Positions 9,037-18,350 of a stretch of DNA of 64,000 bases are shown piece by piece; the stretch's first letter is position 1, and every line of letters begins with the position of its first letter. The position numbers and the translations under genes were made by a program. The stretch lies in assembly GCF_021654335.1 (NCBI RefSeq), contig NZ_AP023423.1:2107001-2171000 (forward strand). The letters are read 5' to 3'. The notes below the pieces were generated by a model that was given only the letters and a program-made list of their open reading frames with translations, ran no database searches and was not told where the DNA came from. This DNA comes from Sideroxyarcus emersonii (GTDB taxonomy: Bacteria > Pseudomonadota > Gammaproteobacteria > Burkholderiales > Gallionellaceae).

Positions 9037-9852
9037 ATGCCGGAACTGCCCGAAGTCGAGACCACGCTGCGCGGCATCGCGCCGCACCTGCTGCACCAGC
9101 GTGTCGCCGGTGTCGTCATCCGCAATCCCAGGCTGCGCTGGGAAATCCCCGCGAACCTGCCCGAACTGCTGCATGGGCAAACGGTGCGCGACCTGCGGCG
9201 CCGCGCCAAATACCTGCTCGTCGCATTCGACCGCGGCACCCTCATCCTGCATCTGGGTATGAGCGGCAATCTGCGCATCCACCCCCTGGGTACGGCCGCC
9301 GGCAAACACGACCACTTCGATCTGCTGCTGGAGAATGGCAAACTGCTGCGCCTGCGCGATCCGCGGCGTTTCGGTGCTGTGTTGTGGCAATCTGGCGATG
9401 CGGCACAGCATCCCCTGCTGGCAGAGTTGGGGCCGGAACCACTGCTGAGCGGGTTCGATGCCGACTATCTCCACTCCGCCACGCGCAAGCGCAAAGCGGC
9501 GATCAAGCTGGCCATCATGGACAATCATGTCGTCGTCGGCGTGGGCAACATCTATGCCAATGAGGCGCTGTTCCGTGCCGGGATAAGGCCGCAAACCGCC
9601 GCCGGCAGGCTCAGCAAACAACGTTGCGTGCGCCTGGCTGCAGCCATCCAGGACGTACTGCGCGCGGCCATCAGACAAGGCGGCAGCAGCCTGCGCGATT
9701 ATGTCGACAGCGACGGCAATCAGGGCTACTTCCAGCAGCAATATTTCGTGTACGGCCGGGCAGGCGAAGCCTGTCGCGTGTGCGGCACGGTCATCCGGCA
9801 GGTCAAGCAGGGGCAACGCTCGACCTTCTATTGCCCGACATGCCAGCGTTGA
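9037..9852 (+). CDS. mutM: Formamidopyrimidine-DNA glycosylase (Fpg/MutM)
   Basis: Bifunctional DNA glycosylase/AP lyase that removes 8-oxoguanine and ring-opened purines. The 271 residues match the family length. The N-terminus [14 protein letters not shown] gives the catalytic Pro2 and Glu3; RRRAKYLLV holds the conserved Lys; [16 protein letters not shown] is the helix-two-turn-helix; the C-terminal zinc finger is CRVCG...CPTCQR. It starts 3 bases after the GldG-like gene and may be co-transcribed, although the functions are unrelated. Confidence 0.98.
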   Translation: MPELPEVETTLRGIAPHLLHQRVAGVVIRNPRLRWEIPANLPELLHGQTVRDLRRRAKYLLVAFDRGTLILHLGMSGNLRIHPLGTAAGKHDHFDLLLENGKLLRLRDPRRFGAVLWQSGDAAQHPLLAELGPEPLLSGFDADYLHSATRKRKAAIKLAIMDNHVVVGVGNIYANEALFRAGIRPQTAAGRLSKQRCVRLAAAIQDVLRAAIRQGGSSLRDYVDSDGNQGYFQQQYFVYGRAGEACRVCGTVIRQVKQGQRSTFYCPTCQR

Positions 9853-9916
9853 CTCACTGCGCCCCGTGCCGCAACAGGCAGTTCCCCGATTTCCCGCCTG
9901 CAAGAGCGACAGCATG

Positions 9917-9943
9917 AAAAAAGCCCGCTCGTTGAGCGGGCTT
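9917..9943 (-). terminator. Rho-independent terminator of the rsmD-coaD-ferredoxin operon
   Basis: A perfect 10-bp stem, AAGCCCGCTC and GAGCGGGCTT with loop GTT (9921-9943). The plus strand has an A6 run just before it, so on minus-strand transcripts the hairpin is followed by a U run. It lies 20 bases beyond the ferredoxin stop and also between the convergent mutM, which it may serve less efficiently. Confidence 0.85.
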
Positions 9944-9962
9944 CCTGGGCCGTGGCGATACC

Positions 9963-10701
<739 letters not shown>

Positions 10702-10705
<4 letters not shown>

Positions 10706-11241
10706 GCTGGCTCACGTTCTAATAGTTGGTAATGCACTGCACCCGCATTGGCCCGCCTGACCACTCGCCAGGCCGCATCCGGTTCAAAGGCTGTTCCACT
10801 TTCCAGATAGACCTTACCGTCATGCGTCAGGATGTTTTCCAGCAGCGGCAGCAATTGGGGCAGGTAATCGCTCTTGAAAGGAGGGTCGAGAAAAATCACA
10901 TCGAACACGCCATGGTCTTGCCGGGCGAATTTTAGCCCATCCTCGCAGCGCAAGGCTACATTGCCCAGCCCAAATTTTCCGGCATTGGCCTGCAAGGACC
11001 GATATACAACGCGGTTATTCTCGACCATCAGCACCTGCTCCGCACCGCGCGAGGCGGCCTCGAAACCCAGCGCACCGCTGCCGGCGAACAGATCGAGACA
11101 GCGCTTGCCATGCAGCGTCTGCCCCAGCCAGTTGAACAGCGTCTCGCGCACCCGGTCCGGCGTCGGGCGCAGGCCTTCGGCATCGGGAAACTCGATCAGG
11201 CGGCTGCGGTGCGTACCGCCGATGATGCGAACCTTGTTTAT
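10702..11241 (-). CDS. rsmD: 16S rRNA (guanine(966)-N2)-methyltransferase RsmD, apparent AUA start
   Basis: SAM-dependent methyltransferase acting on G966 of 16S rRNA. Motif I is [14 protein letters not shown] and the catalytic motif is [10 protein letters not shown]. The family's N-terminus ([18 protein letters not shown]...[15 protein letters not shown]) is present only if reading begins upstream of the first ATG at 11151. The codon in the expected place is ATA at 11239-11241, preceded 7 bases earlier by AGGAG (11249-11253). It overlaps the upstream peptidase stop as ATAA. An in-frame TGA lies shortly upstream and no ATG, GTG or TTG lies between. Giving 179 residues, this start is inferred but fits well. 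Confidence 0.88.
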
Positions 11242-12608
11242 TTCGCCGCTCCTGCCTTCTCTTCAGGCTGCGCCGCTGCGTCCGCAGCCGGGTCCGGTTG
11301 CACACTGTCCGCCCCCGGTACGCCCACCATCACGGTCGCCAGGGCGTCCGGATCGATGCGGCGCTTGAACGCATCGTGTATCTGCCTGGCCGTCACCTTG
11401 TTCACCTTGACGGTGAAATCGTCCAGGTAGGTCAGCGGCAATCCATAGAAACCGATCACGCTGAGGTAATCGAGTATTTTCTTGTTATTGTCTATGCGCA
11501 ACGGGAAACCGCCGATGATGTTCTGCTTGGCTGCGCGCAGCTCTTTCTCGGTCACTCCCTTGTCCACGAAAGTCCGCAGCGTCTTGCGCACCAGGCGCAG
11601 CGATTCGTCCGCCTGTTCCTTCTTGGTCTGCAGGCCGATCTGGAAGGCGCCCGGCTGCTGCATCGGCATGAAGTAGCTGTATACGCTGTAGGCCATGCCG
11701 CGCTTTTCGCGCACTTCGTTCATCAGGCGCGAGACGAAACCGCCGCCGCCCAGGATGTAATTGCCGACATACAGCGGGAAATAATCCTCATCATTGCGGG
11801 CGACGCCCGGCGTGCCGATCAGGATGTGGCTCTGGCTTGCCGGATGCGGGATGCGCTGTTCGCTGGGCTTGATGCGGATCATCACCGGCGCGATGTTCGG
11901 ATCGGCATCCCCGGCAGGCAGGCTGGCGGTCAGGCGCTGCGCGATCGCTTCGGCCTGGGCACGGCTGATGTCGCCCATCAACGCAACCACCGCGTGCTTC
12001 GCGCTGTAATGGTCGCGATAGAAACCCTCCAGCTCGGCGCGCTGGATCTTCTCCACGTCGGACACCTCGGTATGCCAGCCATAGGGATGCGCACCGAATA
12101 CCGCCTTGCCGAACGCCTTGTCGGCAATGCTTTCTGGCTGTGTCTCGGCCTCCTTCAGCGCCGCGATCATGCGTGCCTTCTCCCGCGCCAGCACCGGCTC
12201 CGGAAACAATGGCTGCTGCAGGCAACGCCCCAGGATATCCAGCGCAGCATCTCGCTCTGCCGCACTGCTCAAGGTACGCATGGTCAGGCCGGCACGATCG
12301 GCATCGAACTGCCCGCCCATCTGCGCGCCGACATCCGCCAATTTGCGCGCGATCTCGTCTTCATTCAGGTCCTGCGCCCCCAGATCGAGCAGGCCAAAGG
12401 TCAGGCTGGCCACACCGACCTTGCCCGCCACATCGAAGCCGCTGCCGGCGGGGAAGCTCACCGCCACATCCAGCATCGGCAGGCCGTGGTCTTCCACGAA
12501 ATATACGCGCGCGCCGCTGGGCGCTTGCCAATGCTGTATCTGCGGCGTCGCCAGCGCGGCCGACGCCGCGCACAACAGGATTGCGGTAGAAAGGAGTCTA
12601 GTGAGCAT
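11238..12608 (-). CDS. M16 peptidase homologue lacking the zinc motif
   Basis: Probably exported 456-residue M16-family (insulinase/processing-peptidase-like) protein with signal peptide MLTRLLSTAILLCAASAALA. The region that should carry HxxEH reads GKVGVASLTFGLLDLGA, so no zinc can be bound there. The C-terminal substrate-binding motif RLMNEVREKRGMAYSVYSYF is retained. This is the pattern of the non-catalytic partner in heterodimeric M16 enzymes. It overlaps the catalytic partner gene upstream by 11 bases. Gly-rich loop ILGGGGFVSR is conserved. Its stop overlaps the apparent rsmD start. Confidence 0.93.
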   Translation of the reverse strand: MLTRLLSTAILLCAASAALATPQIQHWQAPSGARVYFVEDHGLPMLDVAVSFPAGSGFDVAGKVGVASLTFGLLDLGAQDLNEDEIARKLADVGAQMGGQFDADRAGLTMRTLSSAAERDAALDILGRCLQQPLFPEPVLAREKARMIAALKEAETQPESIADKAFGKAVFGAHPYGWHTEVSDVEKIQRAELEGFYRDHYSAKHAVVALMGDISRAQAEAIAQRLTASLPAGDADPNIAPVMIRIKPSEQRIPHPASQSHILIGTPGVARNDEDYFPLYVGNYILGGGGFVSRLMNEVREKRGMAYSVYSYFMPMQQPGAFQIGLQTKKEQADESLRLVRKTLRTFVDKGVTEKELRAAKQNIIGGFPLRIDNNKKILDYLSVIGFYGLPLTYLDDFTVKVNKVTARQIHDAFKRRIDPDALATVMVGVPGADSVQPDPAADAAAQPEEKAGAAK

Positions 12609-13959
12609 GCGCTGCTCCTGCAGGGTTATGTCTGGGTTTGTCGGAAAGAGGCTGCGGGTCGAGTGTGGCGACCGTCAGGTGATCGTCGTTGAATATCTCG
12701 CGCGCCACATCCTGTACCTGCTGCGCAGTGACCGCCTGCAGCCTGAGCAGCATCACCGGAATGTCCTTGTACGAAAGTCCGGCGGTTTCCATCTGGCCGA
12801 TCTGCATCGCCTGGTAGAACACCGAATCGCGCTTGTAGACTTCGCCCGCCATCACCTGCGCCTTGACGCGCCGCAACTCCTCGGCGCTCACGCCATCGCG
12901 CACCAGCAGGGCCAGCTGCTCGCGCAGCGCGTTTTCCACATCGGCCACGGTTTTGCCTTCGCGCGGCGTGCCTTCCAGCACGAACAGGCCCGGGCCGCGT
13001 GCCACACTCTCGTAGCCGGTGCCGACATCCATCGCCACCTGCTGGTCGCGCACCAGTGCCTTGTTGAGCCGCGCCGACGAATTGCCGTCCAGCACACCCG
13101 CCAGCACTTCGAGGGCGTAAGGCTTCCAGTCTTTCTCCGCATCGCGCAGGGTCGGCGCGTGCCACGCCATGATGAGGTAGGGCAATTCTGCCGGCGCCTT
13201 GACCACGATGCGCTGGATGCCGAGCTGCGGCGCCTCGCCCACCGCCTTGCGCTGCGGCAACTTCACGGCGGGAATGCTGCCGTAGTAGCGCTGCGCCAGC
13301 GCAAACACCTCCTGCGCCTTGACGTCGCCGGCGATCACCAGCGTCGCATCGTTGGGCGCATACCAGGTCTTGTACCAGTTCAGGGCATCGGCGTCGGTCA
13401 TGTTCTGCAGGTCGACCATCCAGCCGATCACCGGGTTGTGGTAAGGATGTTCCTGGAACGCCGTTGCCATCATCTTCTCGTACACCAGAGAATGAGGTTC
13501 GTCGTCGGTACGCCAGCGGCGCTCTTCCATCACCACCTTGATCTCCTTGTCGAACTCCTTCTTCGCCATCTGCAGGTTATGCATGCGGTCGGATTCCAGC
13601 TTCATCGCCAGCGGCAGCCTGGATTTGTGCAGCTGCTGGAAATAGGCGGTGTGGTCGTAGCTGGTAAAGGCGTTCTCGCGTCCGCCTGCCGCTGCGATGA
13701 TCTTGGAGAACTGTCCGACGGGAACGTCCCTGGTGCCCTTGAACATCATGTGTTCCAGCACGTGCGCCACCCCCGTGGTGCCGGTGCGTTCGTCCATGCT
13801 GCCTACGTGATACCAGACTTGCTGAACCAGCACCGGCGCACGGTGGTCTTCCTTGACGATGACCTTGAGCCCGTTGTCCAGGGTCTTCTCATATACTTCG
13901 GCCTGGGCAACCGGGACAGCCAGAAACACCAGCGCGACGACAATTGATTGGATTCTCAT
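12598..13959 (-). CDS. M16 zinc peptidase (catalytic subunit)
   Basis: Secreted or periplasmic metallopeptidase of 453 residues. The signal peptide MRIQSIVVALVFLAVPVAQA is followed by the inverted zinc motif H66-V-L-E-H70 in GVAHVLEHMMFKGT, with the downstream acidic ligand region in EFDKEIKVVMEERRWRTDDEP. The paired gene downstream lacks this motif, so the two likely form an alpha/beta heterodimer like mitochondrial processing peptidase. It is first in the minus-strand M16-M16-rsmD-coaD-ferredoxin series, divergent from ftsY. Substrate unknown. Confidence 0.95.
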   Translation of the reverse strand: MRIQSIVVALVFLAVPVAQAEVYEKTLDNGLKVIVKEDHRAPVLVQQVWYHVGSMDERTGTTGVAHVLEHMMFKGTRDVPVGQFSKIIAAAGGRENAFTSYDHTAYFQQLHKSRLPLAMKLESDRMHNLQMAKKEFDKEIKVVMEERRWRTDDEPHSLVYEKMMATAFQEHPYHNPVIGWMVDLQNMTDADALNWYKTWYAPNDATLVIAGDVKAQEVFALAQRYYGSIPAVKLPQRKAVGEAPQLGIQRIVVKAPAELPYLIMAWHAPTLRDAEKDWKPYALEVLAGVLDGNSSARLNKALVRDQQVAMDVGTGYESVARGPGLFVLEGTPREGKTVADVENALREQLALLVRDGVSAEELRRVKAQVMAGEVYKRDSVFYQAMQIGQMETAGLSYKDIPVMLLRLQAVTAQQVQDVAREIFNDDHLTVATLDPQPLSDKPRHNPAGAAHAH

Positions 13960-14040
13960 TACCTTATCCCATGAATGCGCAATTCGGCATAAAATGAGCG
14001 TGCATTATGCGACATTTCATCCACTCCAGAATACCCTTGC

Positions 14041-14988
14041 ATGTTTAGTTTCCTGAAAAAAAATCCAGCCGGCAACGATTCGTCCAACTGGCTGGCCCGC
14101 CTGACCGGAAGTCTGGCGCGCACGGGTGGACAGCTTTCCGCGCTGCTGGTTCCTGGCGGCAGGATCGACGAAGACCTGTATGAAGAACTGGAAACCATTC
14201 TCATCACCTCTGACGTGGGTATGGACGCGACGCGCTCGCTGCTTGCTGACGTACGCCGCACGGTGAAGGAACAACGCCTCACCGAGGCCGGCCAGCTGAA
14301 AGAGGCCCTGGCGCACGCCCTGCTCAAATTGCTGCAGCCGCTTGCGCAACCGCTGGATGTCGGCACGCACACCCCCTTCGTCATCATGCTCTGCGGCGTG
14401 AACGGCGCAGGCAAGACCACCTCCATCGGCAAACTGGCCAAACATTTCCAGCAGCAGGGCAAATCGGTGCTGCTGGCCGCTGGCGACACCTTCCGCGCAG
14501 CGGCACGCGAACAACTGATGGAATGGGGCCGGCGCAACGATGTCACCGTCATCGCACAACAGAGCGGCGATGCCGCCGCGGTCATCTTCGACGCAGTGCA
14601 GGCGGCGCAGGCGCGGCGCATCGACGTGGTGCTGGCTGACACCGCCGGACGCCTGACCACGCAGGCGCACCTGATGGAAGAAATCAGGAAAGTGAAGCGC
14701 GTCATCGCCAAGGCCTTGCCCGATGCCCCGCATGAGGTATTGCTGGTGCTGGACGCCAATACCGGACAGAACGCGCTGACACAGGTCAAGGCCTTCGACG
14801 ATGCGCTGCAGGTAACCGGGCTGGTACTGACCAAGCTAGATGGCACCGCCAAGGGCGGCGTTATCGCGGCGATCGCCAAGGCCCACCCGATCCCCGTACG
14901 TTTCATCGGCGTGGGTGAAGGGCTGGATGACCTGAGGCCGTTCGTGGCGGAGGATTTTGTTGCGGCATTGCTGGGACTTGAAGATTAA
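14041..14988 (+). CDS. ftsY: Signal recognition particle receptor FtsY
   Basis: SRP-receptor GTPase that docks ribosome-SRP complexes at the inner membrane. The NG domain is complete: G1 [15 protein letters not shown] (about 119-133), G3 DTAGRL, G4 [10 protein letters not shown], and the closing [14 protein letters not shown]. The acidic N-terminal A domain is very short (315 residues overall), as in many betaproteobacteria. It is followed by ftsE and ftsX, the usual order, with a 111-bp gap that holds a T7 run but no clear hairpin. Confidence 0.98.
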   Translation: MFSFLKKNPAGNDSSNWLARLTGSLARTGGQLSALLVPGGRIDEDLYEELETILITSDVGMDATRSLLADVRRTVKEQRLTEAGQLKEALAHALLKLLQPLAQPLDVGTHTPFVIMLCGVNGAGKTTSIGKLAKHFQQQGKSVLLAAGDTFRAAAREQLMEWGRRNDVTVIAQQSGDAAAVIFDAVQAAQARRIDVVLADTAGRLTTQAHLMEEIRKVKRVIAKALPDAPHEVLLVLDANTGQNALTQVKAFDDALQVTGLVLTKLDGTAKGGVIAAIAKAHPIPVRFIGVGEGLDDLRPFVAEDFVAALLGLED

Positions 14989-15099
14989 CTGCGAACCTTT
15001 TTTTGCCACAAAAATGACAGCGCTTGCCCATACTTCCACCGCCCCGAATATTGGAGCGATTTTCCCTGTGAACCCGGTGCGTCAAATAGACTTTCAAAA

Positions 15100-15753
15100 A
15101 TGATCAAATTCAACCAGGTCTACAAACGCTATCCCGGAGGGCACGAAGCGCTGAAGAACCTCTCCTTCGAGATCGCCGAAGGAGAGATGGCTTATCTCAC
15201 CGGACATTCCGGTGCCGGCAAAAGCACCCTGCTCAAGCTCATCGCCGCCATCGAGCGCCCTACCAGCGGCGCCGTGCTGGTGAACGGACAGAATATCCGC
15301 TCCATCAAGCCCGCCGCGATCCCGCACCTGCGCCGCAACATCGGATTGATCTTCCAGGACCACAAATTGCTGTTTGATCGCAATGCCTTCGACAATGTGA
15401 TGCTTCCCCTGCAGATCTGCGGCTTCGACCACCGCGAGAGCGCCAAGCGCGTGCGCGCCGCGCTGGACAAGGTCGGCCTGCTCGATCGCGAAAAGGTCAA
15501 TCCCATCGCCCTCTCGGGAGGTGAACAACAGCGCCTGTGCATCGCACGCGCCATCGTCAACCGCCCCACCATCCTGCTGGCCGACGAACCGACCGGCAAC
15601 CTCGATACCGAATACTCGAACGAGATCATGAACATCTTCAAATCGTTCCATCAGGTCGGCGTGACACTGCTCATCTCCACCCACGACGAAGGCATCCTGC
15701 GCCAATTCCCGGCACGGGCCTTGCATCTCAGGAAAGGGGAGCTGCAGGCATGA
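15100..15753 (+). CDS. ftsE: Cell division ATP-binding protein FtsE
   Basis: ATPase of the FtsEX complex, which couples the divisome to peptidoglycan hydrolase activation. 217 residues with Walker [10 protein letters not shown] (about 35-43), Q-loop IFQDHKLL, signature [14 protein letters not shown] (about 138-151), Walker [13 protein letters not shown] and H-loop STHDEG. Its stop overlaps the ftsX ATG (ATGA). Confidence 0.98.
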   Translation: MIKFNQVYKRYPGGHEALKNLSFEIAEGEMAYLTGHSGAGKSTLLKLIAAIERPTSGAVLVNGQNIRSIKPAAIPHLRRNIGLIFQDHKLLFDRNAFDNVMLPLQICGFDHRESAKRVRAALDKVGLLDREKVNPIALSGGEQQRLCIARAIVNRPTILLADEPTGNLDTEYSNEIMNIFKSFHQVGVTLLISTHDEGILRQFPARALHLRKGELQA

Positions 15754-16655
15754 GAACGCTGATTGAACACCTGCACGTACTGCGCTTCACGCTGCAACGC
15801 CTGTTGCTCACGCCCAACGCATCGCTGCTCAACATCCTGGTCATCGGCATCGCGCTGAGCCTGCCGGTCGGAGGCTATGTGCTCCTGAAAAGCGCACAAA
15901 GCCTGGGCACGCAGATCGCCGGCACGCCGCAGATCAGCGTGTTCCTGGCCGCCGGCACAAGTGCCGGCGACATCGAACGGATCGGCGACAGACTCAGGCA
16001 ACACGCAGCCATCAAGCATATCGAGTTCGTGCCGCGGGAGGCGGCATTGAAGAAGCTGCAGCAAAGCACGGGCTTGTCGGACGTGATCAGCAGCCTGTCG
16101 CAGAATCCGCTGCCGGATGCGTTTGTCATCTACCCCAAAGACGGCAGCGTGGCCACGCTGGAAGCCTTGCGCGACGAATTGAAGACCTGGCCGCGTTTCG
16201 ACCATGTGCAACTGGACTCGGCCTGGATACACAAACTGGCTGCACTGCTGGATTTCGGCCGCATGGCGGTCGCCATCCTTGCCGCCTTGCTGAGCTTCGC
16301 TCTCATCGCCATCACATTCAATACCATCCGCCTGCAAATCCTTACTCGCCGCGAGGAGATCGAAGTGGCGAAACTCATCGGCGCCACCGATGCCTTCATC
16401 CGCCGCCCCTTCCTATACTTCGGCCTTACCCAGGGTTTGCTTGGGGGCATCACGGCCTGGCTGCTGGTCGCAGGAAGCCTGATGCTGCTCAATCACCAGA
16501 TCGGCACGCTCGCCCAGCTCTATGCCAGCAATTTCAGCCTGCAGCATCTGTCGCCCGGCGACAGCCTGGCATTGCTGGGATTCTCTGCCTACCTGGGTTG
16601 GCTGGGCGCCTGGTTCTCGGTGTCGCAACACCTGTGGCAGATCGAACCGCGCTAA
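15750..16655 (+). CDS. ftsX: Cell division protein FtsX
   Basis: Inner-membrane partner of FtsE, 301 residues from the ATG that overlaps the ftsE stop ([20 protein letters not shown]). TM1 lies near 28-48, followed by a periplasmic domain with the VFLAAGTSAGDIERIGDRL and FVPREAALKKLQ segments, then three helices (about 166-188, 218-240 and 265-290). No sigma-32 gene follows it here, unlike in many proteobacteria; a hemerythrin does. Confidence 0.96.
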   Translation: MRTLIEHLHVLRFTLQRLLLTPNASLLNILVIGIALSLPVGGYVLLKSAQSLGTQIAGTPQISVFLAAGTSAGDIERIGDRLRQHAAIKHIEFVPREAALKKLQQSTGLSDVISSLSQNPLPDAFVIYPKDGSVATLEALRDELKTWPRFDHVQLDSAWIHKLAALLDFGRMAVAILAALLSFALIAITFNTIRLQILTRREEIEVAKLIGATDAFIRRPFLYFGLTQGLLGGITAWLLVAGSLMLLNHQIGTLAQLYASNFSLQHLSPGDSLALLGFSAYLGWLGAWFSVSQHLWQIEPR

Positions 16656-16781
16656 ATTTAAGCTCACAATTCCTCCGCGCCTGGAGCAAAATACGCTGCG
16701 GATATCCGATGCCAAATCAGGTATCCGGCAAAACAGGGGTTGCAATGCGAATAAAACCAACAAGCATGCAAAGGGAGAACC

Positions 16782-17237
16782 ATGGCATACATGGAATGGA
16801 CGCGGGATCTGGAGTCGGGTATTTCAGTCATCGATACGCAGCATATGCGGATCGTCGAATTCATCAACGAGTTGGATGACGCCTGCCGAACCGGCAACAT
16901 CGACGAGACCAATCACGTGATGGAAGGGCTGCTGAATTACACCATCACGCATTTCGAATTCGAAGAGAGCCTGCAGGAAAAGGCCGGATATCCTTACCTC
17001 AAGGCACATCGGCGCATCCATGAAATCTTCATGAAGAAGATCGCCGATATCAGGGGCCGCGCCTCCCGTGGGGAAGATGTGGCGCCGGAACTCTTGAACC
17101 TGCTGAAAGGCTGGCTGACCAGCCATATCAAGGGCGAGGATCGGGACTATATCGAATCGGTGAAAGTCATCACCGACAGCAGCGATGCGGAAGTTTCCAG
17201 CTGGCTGAACTCGACCCTGAAGAAAATTTTCGGCTGA
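16782..17237 (+). CDS. Bacteriohemerythrin
   Basis: Single-domain, cytoplasmic non-heme di-iron protein, 151 residues, that binds O2 and possibly NO. All ligands are visible in family order: H21 (DTQH), H57 and E61 (HFEFEE), H76 and H80 (HRRIH), and H115 and D120 (HIKGED). An AGGGAG ribosome site precedes the ATG. It lies beside, and convergent with, the NsrR regulator, and the globin and reductase genes follow, so a role in O2 or NO handling is plausible. I saw no NsrR-like site in its own 126-bp leader. Confidence 0.96.
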   Translation: MAYMEWTRDLESGISVIDTQHMRIVEFINELDDACRTGNIDETNHVMEGLLNYTITHFEFEESLQEKAGYPYLKAHRRIHEIFMKKIADIRGRASRGEDVAPELLNLLKGWLTSHIKGEDRDYIESVKVITDSSDAEVSSWLNSTLKKIFG

Positions 17238-17294
17238 ACCGGCACGACGCAGCAAGCCCTGCCTCGCCAAGCAGGCGGAAGCGACAGCCTGCCA

Positions 17295-17753
17295 TCATCG
17301 CTTCAATTGCGAGATATCTACGCGCACGGCCCTGGAAGCGCGCGACGGACTGGTCGGCGCTGCCGCATCGGCCAGCGTGTTCTTTTCCAGCACCGCCATG
17401 AAAGCCGCCCGGCCTTCGTACAGCATCGATTTCAGACGGCATGTCGGGCTGATCACGCAGTTGTCCGTCGCCGGATTGAAACACTCCAGCAGATCCAAAT
17501 CGGGTTCTGTTTTCCTGACCACGTCGCTCAGCAGGATCGACTCGGCAGAACGCGCCAGCCTGATCCCGCCGTTCTTGCCCCGGGTAGTGGTGATGAAACC
17601 GTGTATGCCCAGACTATGCACCACCTTGACCAGATGGTTGCGGGAGATGTCGTAGTGCTCGGCGATCTCGGTGATCGTCGCCGTCTGCTCCGGCTTGGTC
17701 GCCAGGTACAGGAGCACGCGCAAGGAGTAATCGGTGTACAGGGTCAGTCTCAC
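17295..17753 (-). CDS. nsrR: Rrf2-family nitric-oxide-sensing repressor NsrR
   Basis: Fe-S transcription regulator, 152 residues. The winged helix is at the N-terminus (MRLTLYTDYSLRVLLYLA, DISRNHLVKVVHSLGIHGFITTTRGKNGGIRLAR), and three cysteines, C91, C99 and C105, sit in ECFNPATDNCVISPTCRLKSML, the NsrR pattern for an NO-reactive cluster. It is divergent from the globin gene, and a 23-bp NsrR-like palindrome lies 56 bases upstream of its start, so it probably controls that gene and perhaps itself. The C-terminal 25 residues are poorly conserved. Confidence 0.93.
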   Translation of the reverse strand: MRLTLYTDYSLRVLLYLATKPEQTATITEIAEHYDISRNHLVKVVHSLGIHGFITTTRGKNGGIRLARSAESILLSDVVRKTEPDLDLLECFNPATDNCVISPTCRLKSMLYEGRAAFMAVLEKNTLADAAAPTSPSRASRAVRVDISQLKR

Positions 17754-17784
17754 AATATCAATTTCCTATCTGCATGATTCACGC

Positions 17785-17812
17785 TTGACAAAAAAGAACA
17801 CCGCCCGATAAG
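17785..17812 (+). promoter_or_regulatory. Sigma-70-type promoter of globin-reductase operon
   Basis: Perfect -35 TTGACA at 17785-17790 and -10 GATAAG at 17807-17812, spacing 16. The -10 overlaps the NsrR-like palindrome, which is where a repressor should sit. The leader would be about 150 bases long. Confidence 0.65.
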
Positions 17813-17832
17813 ATGCATTTGGAATACATTTT
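17810..17832. promoter_or_regulatory. NsrR operator
   Basis: A 23-bp imperfect palindrome with 11-base arms AAGATGCATTT and GAATACATTTT around a central G. The known NsrR consensus has arms AAnATGCATTT and AAATGCATnTT in an 11-1-11 layout; the left arm fits fully and the right at about 8 of 11. It covers the -10 element and the likely transcription start of the globin operon and lies upstream of nsrR itself. Confidence 0.75.
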
Positions 17833-17878
17833 ATCGCAATCCATGCCGAGCGCAGCCTCGAATGTAAAAAAAGCGTCA

Positions 17879-17901
17879 AAAATGTATCCCGGTTTCATCT
17901 G
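17879..17901. promoter_or_regulatory. Possible second, weaker NsrR site
   Basis: Arms AAAATGTATCC and GGTTTCATCTG around a central C, about 69 bases (roughly 6.5 helical turns) downstream of the first site and inside the leader. Only about 7 and 6 of 11 positions agree with the consensus arms, so this may be chance. Confidence 0.35.
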
Positions 17902-17970
17902 GCTTGGCAATCGTGTTTGTATTTTAGGGCTGGACTACATTAGTTCACGAAACTCACAAGGAGAGAGAGT

Positions 17971-18336
17971 ATGAGCAGTCTGTACGAGAAAATCGGTGGT
18001 GATGGTGCGGTTAATGCAGCAGTGGATATTTTCTATCGCAAGGTCCTGAAGGATGACCGCATCAAGCATTTCTTTGACGGTGTCGACATGGACAAGCAAG
18101 CCGCCAAGCAAAAGGCCTTCCTGACCATGGCTTTTGGCGGTCCGCACAACTACACCGGAGAAGACATGAGAAAGGGGCATGCACACCTGGTCAAGAACGG
18201 ATTGAACGACTCGCATTTTAATGCAGTGATGGAAAATCTGGGCGCCACACTCAAGGAACTCAACGTGCCCGCCGACCTGATCGCCCAGGCAGCGGCCATC
18301 GCCGAAAGCACCCGCAACGACGTACTCGGCAAATAA
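17971..18336 (+). CDS. Group I truncated hemoglobin
   Basis: Two-over-two heme globin of 121 residues, start MSSLYEKIGGDGAVNAAVDIFYRKVL preceded by AGGAGA. The B10 Tyr is Y22, which in this group stabilises bound O2 and supports NO dioxygenation; the proximal F8 His is H72 (GHAHLVKNGLNDSHF). The double-Gly turns typical of group I are present (GGDG, GGPHNYTG). The gene follows an NsrR-type operator and is 14 bases upstream of a reductase, so NO detoxification is the likely role; catalysis is inferred. Confidence 0.95.
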   Translation: MSSLYEKIGGDGAVNAAVDIFYRKVLKDDRIKHFFDGVDMDKQAAKQKAFLTMAFGGPHNYTGEDMRKGHAHLVKNGLNDSHFNAVMENLGATLKELNVPADLIAQAAAIAESTRNDVLGK

Positions 18337-18350
18337 GCAGGACTCACATC

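Noticed and set aside
7633..9915. 760-codon minus-strand frame across the GldG-like and mutM genes
   Set aside because: Composition is typical of an antisense shadow in GC-rich DNA and both plus-strand genes have clear motifs.
12106..13947. 613-codon plus-strand frame opposite the M16 genes
   Set aside because: No family resemblance, and the opposite strand has signal peptides and the HVLEH zinc motif.
14989..15099. T7 run after ftsY as a terminator
   Set aside because: No stable hairpin directly precedes the T run on the plus strand, and ftsE follows in the usual ftsY-ftsEX order.
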